The position numbers and the translations under genes were made by a program. Below the pieces are notes generated by a model. It was not told where the DNA came from. It searched no databases and saw only the letters and a list, made by a program, of their open reading frames with translations. A stretch of DNA of 64,000 nucleotides from Pseudomonadota bacterium. Its GTDB lineage: Bacteria; Desulfobacterota; Desulfovibrionia; Desulfovibrionales; Desulfovibrionaceae. The stretch lies in contig JAHIUW010000036.1 of the NCBI GenBank assembly GCA_018816865.1, positions 217,873 to 281,872 of the forward strand, read 5' to 3'. Below are positions 33,632 to 43,892 of this stretch, one piece after another. Position 1 is the first letter of the stretch. Each line of letters begins with the position of its first letter.

Positions 33632-35263
33632 TCAGGCGGGGGAACGGCCATAGACCCCCAGCCGCAGCCCCAGGCCTCGCAGCCAGCCGCCACCCTTGGC
33701 CGATTGATCCATCATCCTGTGAATGCTGGACAGGTAATCCAGGTAACCGACCATGGCGTCGATCTCGAGCCGATTGATGGACCCTGCATCCAGGATATCC
33801 TGTTTCATTTTCTGATAGTGCTGCTCGAAGACCTCCACCTTCTCCGCCAAGCTCAGGCTGGAAAAATTCGCGTCCGACGGATCGGCGTGCAGAGACAGGG
33901 TGACCGCGCTGTCCAACAGCGTTGCCAAGGACTGCTCAAGTTCGAGATCGCCCGTGGGCTCCAGTGTCTGATAAATGGTCTCGGCCTCCAGGGCGGAGTC
34001 ACCCGTCATCACGAAGTACCTGAGGGAGCGCAGCACGTCCGGGACCAGTTCGGCTGTTTCCTGGGGCAGGCCCTGCTTGCGCAGTCTGGCGGAAAACATG
34101 GTGATCTCGGCCTGCAGCTTGTCCAAAACCGCCTTTTCGCGATGCAGTTCCAGGCACGGCTTCGCCTTGCCCCTGCAACGCAGGGCCGCATGGGCCATGC
34201 GCTGGGCCGTCACCCCCACGCGGGCCACCTCCTGGACCATGGCCCCAACGGCCATGGCCGGAGCGGCGAGGACGGTATTGTCCAGATACCGAAGGGTCCC
34301 GGCCTCTTCCTCCGCCGTCCGAAACCAGTTTTCGACCTTCCGGGTCAGGCGACGGGTAAAAGGCCCCACCAGGAGCACCCCGAGAACATTGAAACTGGTA
34401 TGGAACAACGCCAGCACGGGCACAGGGTCCAGAGTCATGCCCAGCAGCAGACGCAGGTGCAGGATGCCACCCAGGATCAGGGACAGACTCGCAAAGGCCG
34501 CCAGCCCCGTGACCAGGTTGAAAATCACATGCATGGCCGCCACGCGTTTGGCGTTGGAAGTGGCCCCCAGCACGGCGATGACGGCGGTGGAGGTTGACCC
34601 CAGATTGGCGCCGATAACCGCCGCTGCGGCCAATTCCAGCGGCACCATGTCCTGAGCCGCAGCCGTCAGGATCAGGGCCATGGAGGCGCTGGACGACTGC
34701 ATCAGAAAGGTCATCACAAACCCCAGCCCGCACAACGCCAGGTGGCCGCCGATCCCGTCAAAGACCCACTGCTCCGGGCGAACCGTCTGGCTCAAGCCGA
34801 CGAAAACCTCCTGCAGGCCCTCGATCCCCAGAAAAAACAGACCGAATCCGGCCAGAGCCTCACCCAGTGCCGAACGGCGGGTCACCCGCCTGGACAACCA
34901 CAGGGCTGTGCCCACGGCGATCAACGGCAGAGCCAGGATCTTGATGTTGAGCTTCAGACCCATAAAAGCCACGATCCAGGCCGTTGTGGTGGTGCCGATA
35001 TTACTGCCGTAAACCACCCACACGGTCTGGCCCAGGGTCATCACACCCGCATTGACGAAACCGATGGCAGCCACGGTCACGGCGGCCGACGACTGCACCG
35101 CCGAAGTCATCATGAACCCGGAGGCCAGTCCCCGCAGCGGCGTCTTTGTCCAGGAGGACAGGATCCTGCGCAGCACCCCGCCCGCAGCCATCTTCAGGCC
35201 GTCACTCATCAGCTTCATGCCCAGCAAGAGCAGGCCGAGCCCCCCGGCCAGGGAAATAATCAT
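33632..35263 (-). CDS. Na/Pi cotransporter family protein (NptA/YjbB type) with PhoU-like tail
   Basis: The 543-residue protein has two inverted membrane repeats, each with a QSS signature (SAVQSSAAVTV near residue 60 and LMQSSSASMAL near 185). These are typical of Na/phosphate cotransporters. The C-terminal 200 residues are helical and PhoU-like. The ATG at 35263 starts the first membrane helix, but TTG 35269 has the better-spaced AAGGAG and may be the real start. It is convergent with the glycosyltransferase-like gene. Confidence 0.88.
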   Translation of the reverse strand: MIISLAGGLGLLLLGMKLMSDGLKMAAGGVLRRILSSWTKTPLRGLASGFMMTSAVQSSAAVTVAAIGFVNAGVMTLGQTVWVVYGSNIGTTTTAWIVAFMGLKLNIKILALPLIAVGTALWLSRRVTRRSALGEALAGFGLFFLGIEGLQEVFVGLSQTVRPEQWVFDGIGGHLALCGLGFVMTFLMQSSSASMALILTAAAQDMVPLELAAAAVIGANLGSTSTAVIAVLGATSNAKRVAAMHVIFNLVTGLAAFASLSLILGGILHLRLLLGMTLDPVPVLALFHTSFNVLGVLLVGPFTRRLTRKVENWFRTAEEEAGTLRYLDNTVLAAPAMAVGAMVQEVARVGVTAQRMAHAALRCRGKAKPCLELHREKAVLDKLQAEITMFSARLRKQGLPQETAELVPDVLRSLRYFVMTGDSALEAETIYQTLEPTGDLELEQSLATLLDSAVTLSLHADPSDANFSSLSLAEKVEVFEQHYQKMKQDILDAGSINRLEIDAMVGYLDYLSSIHRMMDQSAKGGGWLRGLGLRLGVYGRSPA

Positions 35264-35637
35264 CTGCAAGTCGTCGCTCCTTGGCTCGTCAATGGGGCTC
35301 AAGCCAAAGCAGAGCCCTGTAATTGCTGCATCTTATAGCCTGGGAACAGGAAAAAGAAAAGCAAAGTCGAACGACAGGGGTGAAACCCTCGCCGCACTCT
35401 CAGCACCGGGCTGCAACCCCTGACCACTCCCACTGTGCGCGCACGACCTTTGAGCCTCCCCAGGCCCAAGGGCACCAAAGACCTGCGGGCCTGGCCTGCG
35501 CGACATTCCAGGCAGCGCATCGGGTCGGGCCAAGGCCGCATCCCTGACGCAGGGCACACGGCACGCCAGCTGGACAGCGATCAAACAAGCACATCCTTTT
35601 TACTGCACAGAACACGATTAATCAGTATATTGAGCAT
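35264..35637. other. 374-base divergent spacer with no gene
   Basis: This spacer lies between the Na/Pi cotransporter and the hybrid kinase genes. I see short open frames on both strands, but none has a ribosome site with a plausible protein. It must hold the two divergent promoters; an AT-rich stretch at 35600-35637 is the likely site for the kinase gene, but I cannot define the boxes. Confidence 0.5.
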
Positions 35638-37878
35638 ATGCCTTCCACAGACAACAACTGCCTCCCCTTGCGTCCCTTGCGCCTGTTCATATTCAGCGCC
35701 GTGATCTACGCCCTGTTCGTCGCCAGCTTTGCGCTCTGGTATACCCAACAGGCCGAGACTCAGATCCTGGCCGACATCGACGCCAGACTGCTCAGCTCCG
35801 CATCGACCCTGAAGCTCCTCCTGTCCAAGGATTTCCACGACCGCACCCAGGACAAGGACTCCATCAGTTTCGAGGAGGAGCTGGTCAATCGCGAGCGCCT
35901 CAACGCCTTTGTCCGGCAGAGTGGCCTGACCTATGCCTACACGGTCATCGAAGACAAGGGCCGCTTCTATTTTTCGGCCCCCACGGTCACGCCCGAGGAG
36001 GCCGAGGAGCTCAAACGCTGGTACTACTATCCCTACCTGGAGATCCCCGGGGAATTCATCGCGGCCATGGACGGCGACAAGCCCATCTATCTGACCTACA
36101 CCGACGAGTGGGGAACCTTCCGCTCCGTGGCCCTGCCCGAGCATTCCCCGGGCGGCCGCAAGTACCTGGCCTGTTCCGATTTCGCCGTGCCCAAGCTCGA
36201 AACCATGCTGCACAAAAAACGCTGGGAGGCCGTGACCATCGGCGCCCTGTTCCTGCTGTTCTCCCTGCCGTTCTTCATCCTCCACTGCAGGCAAAACACC
36301 CGTTATTCAGCCAATCTCAAAAGCGCCAACGCCCTGCTCACAAGGCACAAGGAACAGCTGGAGCAACGGGTGAAGCAGCGCACCCTGGAATTGCAGGTGG
36401 CCAAGGACCGAGCCGAGGAGGCCGAGCAGGCCAAGGGCCGCTTCCTGGCGGTCATGAGCCATGAGATCAGGACCCCCCTGAACACGATCCTGGGCATGGC
36501 CGAGGTCCTGGAAGCCCCGAATCTCACCCCGCGCCAGCGCCGGGGGCTTGAGAACATCTCCACAGCCGGCGGGCACCTGCTGGAGCTCATCAGCGACATC
36601 CTGGATATCTCGCGTATCGAATCCGGGGTCATCGAGCTGGAGGAACGCCCCTTTGACCTGCCCGAACTGATGCAGGCCTGCTCCAGGGTGGTGCGCAACG
36701 CCGCAGGGGCCAAGGCCGAACAGTTGGGGTTCAGCATGAAGATCGATCCGGTGGTTGCGCCATTCAGGGTCGGGGACCCCATGCGCCTGCGCCAGGTGCT
36801 GGTGAACCTGCTGTCCAACGCCTACAAATTCACCCACCGGGGCGAAATACAACTGACCGTCATGTCCCAGGGCGACCACGAACTGCACTTCGTGGTGCGC
36901 GACACCGGCATCGGCATCCCACCGGACAAACTGGTTACCATCTTCGAGGACTTCACCCAGGCCGACTCGACCACCACCAGGGAGTACGGCGGCACGGGCC
37001 TCGGGCTGTCCATCTGCCGCAAGCTGGTCGAGGCCATGGCCGGACGATTGTGGGTGGAAAGCGAACCGGGTCAGGGCTCACAATTCCACTTCACCCTGCC
37101 CCTGCTGGTGACCGACCGCGCGCAGGACTTCCCCACAGAGAACAAACCAAGTCCCACCGACAAGGACGTGCCAGCCGTCCGGGTGCTGGTGGCCGAGGAC
37201 CTGGCCTCCAACTATGAGATCATTGAGCTGTTTCTGGAAGGCACCCAGGCGCAGCCCGAGAGGGCCATCAATGGCCGGGAAGCCGTGGAAAAGGCGCTGA
37301 GCAACGACTACGGCCTGGTGCTGATGGATCTCCAGATGCCCGCGCTGGACGGAGTGGCAGCGGTGCGCGCCATCCGAGACCAAGAACAGGCCCAGGGCCG
37401 CCCCCGATTGCCGATCATCGCGCTCACGGCAGATGCCCGACCGTCGCGCCGCCGGGAAGCCCTGGCCGCAGGCTGCGACGAGGTGCTGACCAAACCCCTG
37501 AGCCGCGCCGAACTCCTCGCGGCCATGACAACGCACGCCAACATCACCTCTGACCCCAGGCACCAGGCACAGGCCATGGCCGCCCCCTGGCTGGAACCGG
37601 GTATGCAGGCCCTGCTGCCGGTGTTCCATGAAGAGCTGGAGCAAGGGCTCCAGGCTATGGACCTGTGGCTCAATCAGGGCGACTTCGAGAGCATCGCCCG
37701 CATGGCGCACGGGCTGAAGGGCGCAGCCCGCAGCTACGGATTCAATGACCTGGGCCAAAACTTGCGCCGCCTGGAGCAGGCCGCCCTGGCCAAGGACCAC
37801 GCCCTGGCCCGCAATACCCTGGAAGCAACACAGGCCATGGCCCGACGCGCCCGCAGCACAGAGCAGAACTCGGCTTAA
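35638..37878 (+). CDS. Hybrid sensor histidine kinase (sensor-HisKA-HATPase-REC-Hpt)
   Basis: Two membrane helices (about residues 13-35 and 203-222) enclose a periplasmic sensor domain. A coiled coil leads to HisKA with the phospho-histidine in MSHEIRTPLN, then HATPase (DTGIGIP, GGTGLGLSIC), a receiver with the aspartate in VLMDLQMP, and a C-terminal Hpt domain (HGLKGAARSYG). It is a full phosphorelay protein of 746 residues. No partner response regulator with an output domain is adjacent, so its target is unknown. Confidence 0.92.
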   Translation: MPSTDNNCLPLRPLRLFIFSAVIYALFVASFALWYTQQAETQILADIDARLLSSASTLKLLLSKDFHDRTQDKDSISFEEELVNRERLNAFVRQSGLTYAYTVIEDKGRFYFSAPTVTPEEAEELKRWYYYPYLEIPGEFIAAMDGDKPIYLTYTDEWGTFRSVALPEHSPGGRKYLACSDFAVPKLETMLHKKRWEAVTIGALFLLFSLPFFILHCRQNTRYSANLKSANALLTRHKEQLEQRVKQRTLELQVAKDRAEEAEQAKGRFLAVMSHEIRTPLNTILGMAEVLEAPNLTPRQRRGLENISTAGGHLLELISDILDISRIESGVIELEERPFDLPELMQACSRVVRNAAGAKAEQLGFSMKIDPVVAPFRVGDPMRLRQVLVNLLSNAYKFTHRGEIQLTVMSQGDHELHFVVRDTGIGIPPDKLVTIFEDFTQADSTTTREYGGTGLGLSICRKLVEAMAGRLWVESEPGQGSQFHFTLPLLVTDRAQDFPTENKPSPTDKDVPAVRVLVAEDLASNYEIIELFLEGTQAQPERAINGREAVEKALSNDYGLVLMDLQMPALDGVAAVRAIRDQEQAQGRPRLPIIALTADARPSRRREALAAGCDEVLTKPLSRAELLAAMTTHANITSDPRHQAQAMAAPWLEPGMQALLPVFHEELEQGLQAMDLWLNQGDFESIARMAHGLKGAARSYGFNDLGQNLRRLEQAALAKDHALARNTLEATQAMARRARSTEQNSA

Positions 37879-38650
37879 GGAATTTCCACCCCGCCCGCAG
37901 GGCCTGAGCACGTCATCCCGCCCCAACCGCAACGCACAAGCACTGGTCTCACCAGGGCCGCGCTTCCCGTTTTCGCGAACAGACACCCGCCCCTGGCCGT
38001 CAGGCGACCGGGGCTGGAGGGTCCCTGGCCCTCCGTCTCCTCCACACGCCGGAGACCAGAGTCCTGGAGGGCGTCCCCAGCTCTCCGTGGGCGCTGCCCT
38101 TCGCCCTGGGGTCAGGCCTTCCCCCCTCACACACACGGACCCAAGGACGGCCTGCGTTGCCCGATGCAGCGCGGCTCATTTTTTTTCGCACCAGATTCAT
38201 TGATGGATAACCTTCGCAATTCTTCCTCTCCAACCAGCTACTTCGATCCAATATCGATACCACCACATGCTTCATTCCCTTGGCATTGCCTTGACCAGCC
38301 ATAGATTGAGCGTATGCTGTAATTGATAGGCAATCCCCTCTGAAGATCATGACACTCCAATCACCGCGCCCCTAAACCAGGCACGGGTTCAGCGGTCTCA
38401 GGGGGCATGAAGTGACTTTTGGGCGGAGAGTGTCCCTTTCCGCAATGCGCAAGCACCCGGAAAACGGACGGAAGAAGCAACGTTCTGGACCGCGGCCCCA
38501 CAGGCAGGCACCCCGTCCGCCTCGGGTGACGGGACCTGACCGCTGGGCAACAGCGACAGGCCCCGGACCAAGGCTCAGCCATGGCTTGCCCCACTCGCCT
38601 GGACATGCTTTTAGAAACTGGTCACTGAAGATCCACACCGGGTAAACAGG
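37879..38650. other. 772-base GC-rich spacer with no recognisable gene
   Basis: Open frames on both strands run through this stretch, but their translations are Pro/Arg-rich and have no ribosome site or family likeness. A small inverted repeat GGAGGG/CCCTCC (38016-38034) and a T8 run near 38179 are present. The upstream part of the next kinase gene's promoter must lie near its right end. Nothing else is supported. Confidence 0.45.
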
Positions 38651-40588
38651 ATGTTTCATCGCTTTAGCCTGCGGACAATCCTCGTGACGCTGGTCCTGCT
38701 GACAATAATCCCTGTCATGGGGGTTACCGTATGGCACGGCTTCAAGCTCCAGGAAAGGGCCAGAGAAAAAGCGCAGGCCTCGGCCTTGACGTTGGCCCAG
38801 TATATCGCCCACGGCCGCGTAGTCATTGAAACAATTGCCAGGCGCACCCTGCAGACCATGGCCTTGAACTCCGCCGTGCAGGAGCGAAACGTCAAAGAGT
38901 GTGCGCGGCTCCTGAAATCGGCCCTGGTGGAATACGGTGAACCCTACCTCAATTTCGTTGCGCTCGACCTGAATGGACAGGCCTTTGCCCAGGCCCAGGC
39001 CCAGACCAGTGAAAAACTGCACAATTACGCCGACCGGCTGTGGTTCAAGCAGATTCTGCGGGGTGAGGCCTCCTCCACCGAAATCATCTTCAACAAGACC
39101 ACCCGCGAGTCGAGCATAACCATAGCCCGTCCGGTCCAAGACTCCAACGGAACAACCCTCTCCATGCTTTCGATTACCCTGGAGCTGTCCGAAGCACTGA
39201 ACACCATATTGTCCGTCTTGCCGATGCCCCCAGGAAGCGTCGTGACCGTCCTCGACCTTGATGGCACCATCATGGTCCGCATGCCCCAGCGACCGGAATT
39301 GATCGGTACAAACAGGATTGATGAGGACATTCGCAGACTAATCCGGACGCAACGCGAAGGGAAATTGGTGGTCAAGAGTGCCGACAACGCAGAGCGGATC
39401 GTGGCCTTCACCCCGATGCACCCGGAGCAGGAGAAGTCACCGATCATCTATGTGAGCTTTGACCATACCTCAGTCCAAACCGAGATATGGCGGGGCATCT
39501 ACCAGCAACTCATGGTGCTGCTGGCGACGGGGACACTTGGCCTTGCCACGGCCTGGTTCCTGGGTGGTTTATTCTTTATGAAGCCCGTCCAGGAAATCAC
39601 GCAATTTGCCCTGCTTCTCGGTCAGGGCAACCTCGAAGAACGGACCAAAGACACCTATCCGGTGAATGAATACAGCCAGCTGGCCAAAACCTTCAACAAC
39701 ATGGCCGACCAACTGAAGGCCCGGACCTTGCAGCTCAAGGAGAAGGCCGAAGCACTCACCCAGTCCAACCTGGAACTGCAACAGGAGGTGGATGCCCGCC
39801 AGCGCGCGGAGGTCAGCATGGCCCAATTGCAACGGGAGGTGGACGCCCGCCTGCGCGCGGAGGACAGCCTGGCCCTGCACGTCGAAAAACTGCAACAGTC
39901 CAACGAGGAGCTGGAGCAGTTCGCCTATGTGGCCTCCCACGACCTGCAGGAGCCCCTGCGCATCATCCACAGCTACCTGCAACTCATCGAACGCCGCTAC
40001 AAGGAGCTCATCGACGAGGAGGGCGCACGCTTCATCAAGGCCACCAAGGACGCTGCGGAACGGATGCGCGCCCTGATCCACGGACTGCTGGACTACTCCC
40101 GGTTGAGCACCAAGGCCCAGCCCTTCGCCGCCGTGCAGACCGAGGAGGTCTTCGCCGAGGCCATGGAATCCCTGGGGGAAGCCGTTGCCGATAACCAGGC
40201 CCTGGTGCATCATGAGCCCCTACCCCCCATCCTCGGCGACAGGACCCAGATCGCCCAGCTGTTCCAGAACCTCCTGTCCAACGCCATGAAATTTCACCTC
40301 CCGGAGAGCACGCCCGAGGTCTGGGTCACGGCGCAGCGGGACGGGACCCTCTGGCAGTTCACGGTGCGTGACAACGGCATCGGCATCAGCCCGGAATACC
40401 ACGAGCGCATCTTCGCCCTGTTCCAGCGGCTGCATACCAGGGCCCACTATCCAGGCACAGGCATCGGCCTGACCATCTGCAAAAAGATCGTTGAGCGGCA
40501 TAACGGTCGCATCTGGCTCGAGAGCGACTCCGGAGCGGGCTCGGCCTTTCATTTCACCCTGCAGGCAGTGGAGGAAACATCATCATGA
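38651..40588 (+). CDS. Membrane sensor histidine kinase, phytochrome-type kinase core
   Basis: The 645-residue protein has an N-terminal helix, a large periplasmic Cache-like sensor (about 35-275), a second helix (about 285-310), HAMP, a coiled coil with a tandem repeat ([17 protein letters not shown], twice), then a kinase core. The H-box reads [10 protein letters not shown], as in cyanobacterial phytochrome kinases, with N-box [10 protein letters not shown] and [11 protein letters not shown]. Its stop overlaps the start of a single-domain response regulator by ATGA, which marks a cognate pair. Confidence 0.92.
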   Translation: MFHRFSLRTILVTLVLLTIIPVMGVTVWHGFKLQERAREKAQASALTLAQYIAHGRVVIETIARRTLQTMALNSAVQERNVKECARLLKSALVEYGEPYLNFVALDLNGQAFAQAQAQTSEKLHNYADRLWFKQILRGEASSTEIIFNKTTRESSITIARPVQDSNGTTLSMLSITLELSEALNTILSVLPMPPGSVVTVLDLDGTIMVRMPQRPELIGTNRIDEDIRRLIRTQREGKLVVKSADNAERIVAFTPMHPEQEKSPIIYVSFDHTSVQTEIWRGIYQQLMVLLATGTLGLATAWFLGGLFFMKPVQEITQFALLLGQGNLEERTKDTYPVNEYSQLAKTFNNMADQLKARTLQLKEKAEALTQSNLELQQEVDARQRAEVSMAQLQREVDARLRAEDSLALHVEKLQQSNEELEQFAYVASHDLQEPLRIIHSYLQLIERRYKELIDEEGARFIKATKDAAERMRALIHGLLDYSRLSTKAQPFAAVQTEEVFAEAMESLGEAVADNQALVHHEPLPPILGDRTQIAQLFQNLLSNAMKFHLPESTPEVWVTAQRDGTLWQFTVRDNGIGISPEYHERIFALFQRLHTRAHYPGTGIGLTICKKIVERHNGRIWLESDSGAGSAFHFTLQAVEETSS

Positions 40589-41019
40589 GCGTCAAACCCA
40601 TCCAGATTCTGATGGTCGAAGACAACCCCGACGATGTGCTTCTGACCCGGGAGGCCCTGAAAGACGCCAAGGTCCGTTGCTCGCTCAACGTGGTCGAGGA
40701 CGGGGTACAGGCCCTGGAGTACCTCAACAAGCAGGGGGAGTATGGCGACGCCACCCGACCGGACATCATCTTCCTGGACCTCAACCTGCCGCGCAAGGAC
40801 GGGCGGGAGGTCCTGGAGGAAATCAAGGCCGACGAGACCCTGCGCAGCATCCCCGTGGTGGTGCTGACCACCTCGGAATCCCCGGAGGACATCGCCCAGG
40901 CCTACAACAGCTACGTCAACTGCTACATCACCAAACCCGTGGACTTCGACAAGTTCATCAAGGTCGTCAAATACGTCGAGGAGTTCTGGTTCACCATCGT
41001 CAAACTGCCCAAGGCCTGA
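40585..41019 (+). CDS. Single-domain response regulator (Rcp1-like)
   Basis: The 144-residue receiver domain has no output domain. It has the acidic pair in MVEDNPDD, the phospho-acceptor aspartate in [13 protein letters not shown], and the conserved TSES and lysine in TKPVDF. It matches the Rcp1 type that partners phytochrome-like kinases, in line with the H-box of the upstream kinase. Translation is coupled to that kinase by a 4-base overlap. It probably shuttles phosphate to the next kinase or to a distant target. Confidence 0.93.
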   Translation: MSVKPIQILMVEDNPDDVLLTREALKDAKVRCSLNVVEDGVQALEYLNKQGEYGDATRPDIIFLDLNLPRKDGREVLEEIKADETLRSIPVVVLTTSESPEDIAQAYNSYVNCYITKPVDFDKFIKVVKYVEEFWFTIVKLPKA

Positions 41020-41029
41020 AGGGATCGTC

Positions 41030-42754
41030 ATGTTAGCCAAACGCCTGCGCGTCCTGTATCTGGAGGACAACCCCGCGGACCAGCAACTGTTGCAGGACCT
41101 GCTGCGGGAGGTGCCAAACCACGGCCTGGAAATCGTCATCAAGGAGCGGCTCCAGGATGTCCTGTTGTCCACCAAGCAGGGGCAGTACGATGCGCTGCTC
41201 CTGGACCTCAACCTGCCGGACTCGCGCGGACTGACAACCTACAAGGCCCTCGCCCTGCACTACCCCACACTCCCGGTCATCATCCTCACGGTCACGGACC
41301 TGGAGGACGTGGCAATGTCCGCGGTGCGCTCCGGTGCCCAGGACTATCTGATCAAGGGGCAGCTCACAGGAGCCCTCGTGGTCCGGGCCATTCGCTACGC
41401 CGTGGAGCGCTCGTCACTGGCCCGCGATCTCACCCAGGCCAATGAACTGCTTGAACGCCGCATCCGCGAACGCACGCAGGAACTGGACCAGGCCAACAAG
41501 GAGTTACGCAGCGAAATCGAGGAACGCAGGCTCCAGGCCCAGACCCTGCTGGAACAGCGCCAGCTCCAGCAGGACATCTTGGACGGCCTGCAGGCCGCCG
41601 TGCTGTTCATCGACGTGGACAGTTTCACGATCGTCGAGGCCAACGCCCAGGCCGAAGACCTGCTGGGCCTGACCCGGGAACAGATCATCGGCCAGCACTG
41701 CTACAAGCTGATCTGTGTTGAGAAGCGAAGTTCCCGGCCCGAGTCCTGCCCGGTCCTCGGCAAGAAGATCCACCACACGGATTTCATCATCGAGCGCCAG
41801 GATGGCCGCTTCGTCCCGGTGCTGAAGAGCGTCCTGCCCACCAAGCTCAACGGGAAGCCCCATCTCATCACCATCCTGTTCGACATCACCGAGCGCAAGG
41901 CCCTGGAACGGCAACTGGTCCTGGCCCAGAAGCTGGAAGCCGTGGGCCAGCTGGCCGCGGGCATCGCCCACGAAATCAACACCCCGATCCAGTACATCGG
42001 GGGCAACCTGAGCTACATCGAAAAAGTGATCCCGCAACTGGTCCAGGTGCTGGAGGCTTTCGCCGCACTCAAAGATGCGGTGCTCTCGGGCGCTGCCCCC
42101 GGCCCGGCGGCGGACGATGTGCAACAGCTGCTGGAAAAAATCAAACTGCCCGATATGCTTGAGGAATTGCCCCAGGCCATCGCCGACACCCAGGATGGTG
42201 TGCAAAGTATTACGGACCTCGTCCGGGCCATGAAACAGTTTTCCCACCCCCAGAGCGAAACCAAAGATCCTGTGGATGTGAACGCCGCACTGCAGACCAT
42301 CCTGACCATCTCCCGCAACGAATGGAAATACGCCTCGACCCTGACCACCGATCTGGCCCCGGACCTGCCCCAGGTGCTTGGCTTTCCCGGAAAGCTCAAC
42401 CAGGTGTTTCTGAACATCATCGTCAACGCCGCCCAGGCCAACGCCCAAAGATACCAGGGCCGCGCGGAACAAGGGACAATCACCGTGACCACCAGCCACG
42501 CAGATAATCAAGTGCTGGTCACCATCGCCGACACGGGGGTGGGCATCCCCAAGGAATATCAGGGCAAGATCTTCGACCCCTTCTTCACCTCCAAGGGGGT
42601 CGGGGAAGGCACAGGCCAGGGGTTGGCCATCGCCCATGCCATCATGCAGCAACACGGAGGCTCCATCAGCTTCACTTCCGCCGTGGGGGTCGGGACCACC
42701 TTCACCGTGGCCCTGCCCCTCGGCACGGTCGGCGACGCCCCAGGAGTCGAATAG
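41030..42754 (+). CDS. Soluble receiver-PAS-histidine kinase
   Basis: The 574-residue cytoplasmic protein has an N-terminal receiver (LYLEDNPAD, then LLLDLNLPDSRGL), a coiled coil, a PAS domain (about 185-290) and a kinase core with AAGIAHEINTPIQYIGGNL. The segment before the ATPase domain is long. HATPase motifs are DTGVGIP and GTGQGLAIAHAI. It starts 10 bases after the single-domain regulator, so the three genes make one operon and a likely relay: membrane kinase, regulator, soluble kinase. Confidence 0.9.
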   Translation: MLAKRLRVLYLEDNPADQQLLQDLLREVPNHGLEIVIKERLQDVLLSTKQGQYDALLLDLNLPDSRGLTTYKALALHYPTLPVIILTVTDLEDVAMSAVRSGAQDYLIKGQLTGALVVRAIRYAVERSSLARDLTQANELLERRIRERTQELDQANKELRSEIEERRLQAQTLLEQRQLQQDILDGLQAAVLFIDVDSFTIVEANAQAEDLLGLTREQIIGQHCYKLICVEKRSSRPESCPVLGKKIHHTDFIIERQDGRFVPVLKSVLPTKLNGKPHLITILFDITERKALERQLVLAQKLEAVGQLAAGIAHEINTPIQYIGGNLSYIEKVIPQLVQVLEAFAALKDAVLSGAAPGPAADDVQQLLEKIKLPDMLEELPQAIADTQDGVQSITDLVRAMKQFSHPQSETKDPVDVNAALQTILTISRNEWKYASTLTTDLAPDLPQVLGFPGKLNQVFLNIIVNAAQANAQRYQGRAEQGTITVTTSHADNQVLVTIADTGVGIPKEYQGKIFDPFFTSKGVGEGTGQGLAIAHAIMQQHGGSISFTSAVGVGTTFTVALPLGTVGDAPGVE

Positions 42755-42885
42755 CACGCAACGCCCATGGCCCAAGGTCACTGAAACAGCAGCAGGGCAG
42801 AGTCACTGCTGCCCGTGGCAGGCAAGCCCACAAGCCAAGTCAAAAGGAGGGGGGTTTTGGAGGTGGCAATAGGGTAGCACAAACA

Positions 42886-42920
42886 GAAAAAGGGCCTACG
42901 ATTTTCATCGTAAGCCCTTG
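42886..42920 (-). terminator. Terminator of the initiator tRNA gene
   Basis: On the minus strand AGGGCTTACGAT pairs with ATCGTAGGCCCT (12 bp, one mismatch) around GAAA, followed by TTTTT. It starts 8 bases after the tRNA 3' end. Confidence 0.85.
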
Positions 42921-42927
42921 ATTTCTT

Positions 42928-43004
<77 letters not shown>

Positions 43005-43021
43005 ACGCTGTCGAGAAAGGG

Positions 43022-43051
43022 CTTATAGGCCCACCGCCCCAACATTGTCAA
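43022..43051 (-). promoter_or_regulatory. Promoter of the initiator tRNA gene
   Basis: On the minus strand a TTGACA box (43046-43051) and a TATAAG box (43022-43027) are 18 bases apart. The tRNA begins 18 bases after the -10 box. Confidence 0.8.
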
Positions 43052-43096
43052 ACGCTATTTACAATTTTTTTTGATTCCCGTATTCCTCTCCCGGTC

Positions 43097-43822
43097 ATGA
43101 CACACATTAATTCAATATCCCTGGTGATCCCCGTGTTCAACGAGGAAGCCAACCTGCCGTTGCTGCACAAGGAAATCACCACGGCCCTTGAGGGTCTCAG
43201 GCCCCGTTGGGAAGTGATCTACATCAACGACGCCAGCAAGGACGCTTCCCTTGCCGTGATCCGGGATCTGGCCCAGCGCGACGACCACGTGCGCTATCTC
43301 TCCTTTAGGGAGAACCGAGGCCAGTCCGCAGGTTTCGCCGCCGGATTCCAGCACGCCACGGGCGAGGCGGTGGTCACCCTGGATGCCGACCTGCAAAACG
43401 ACCCCGCCGACATCCCCGCCATGCTCGCCCTGTATGAGGCCGAGAACGCGGACATGGTCATCGGCTGGCGCACCACCCGCAAAGACACCGCCACCAAGCG
43501 TTTGTCCTCGCGCATCGGCAACGCGGCGCGCAACTGGTGGACCCGCGAGACCGTGCACGACACCGGCTGCTCGCTGAAGGTCATGCGCACCGAAATGGCC
43601 CGCCGGATGCCCGTGTTCAAGAACATGCACCGCTACCTGCCCACGCTGATGAAGATGCAGAAGGCCACGGTCCTGGAAATCCCGGTCAACCACCGCCACC
43701 GCATGCATGGCGTGAGCAAGTACGGCACCTGGGACCGCTTGAAGGCAGGGATCTACGACCTGATCGGGGTCCGCTGGCTGCTGGACCGGGCCATCGACTA
43801 CGACATCGAAGACAAAAAATAG
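43097..43822 (+). CDS. Family 2 glycosyltransferase (dolichol-phosphate mannosyltransferase-like)
   Basis: The 241-residue protein has a GT-A fold: SLVIPVFNEEANLPLL near the start, INDASKD, and the metal-binding DADLQNDP. The element HRYLPTLMKMQ and VNHRHRMHGVSKYG fit the DPM1/GtrB group. It lacks the C-terminal membrane helices of GtrB. The open frame continues upstream through the tRNA gene, which cannot be coding, so the ATG at 43097 is preferred, though its ribosome site is weak. It probably transfers a sugar to a polyprenyl phosphate. Confidence 0.85.
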   Translation: MTHINSISLVIPVFNEEANLPLLHKEITTALEGLRPRWEVIYINDASKDASLAVIRDLAQRDDHVRYLSFRENRGQSAGFAAGFQHATGEAVVTLDADLQNDPADIPAMLALYEAENADMVIGWRTTRKDTATKRLSSRIGNAARNWWTRETVHDTGCSLKVMRTEMARRMPVFKNMHRYLPTLMKMQKATVLEIPVNHRHRMHGVSKYGTWDRLKAGIYDLIGVRWLLDRAIDYDIEDKK

Positions 43823-43892
43823 GCCCCGTCTTCCCTCTTGGCTCGCCCTGAGCTACCTTTCCCCCACAGCAACCCCAACGGACAGACGGCGC

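Noticed and set aside
38000..38640. Small open frames in the 37.9-38.6 kb spacer
   Set aside because: Their translations are Pro/Arg/Gly-rich with no ribosome site and no repeat of any known domain.
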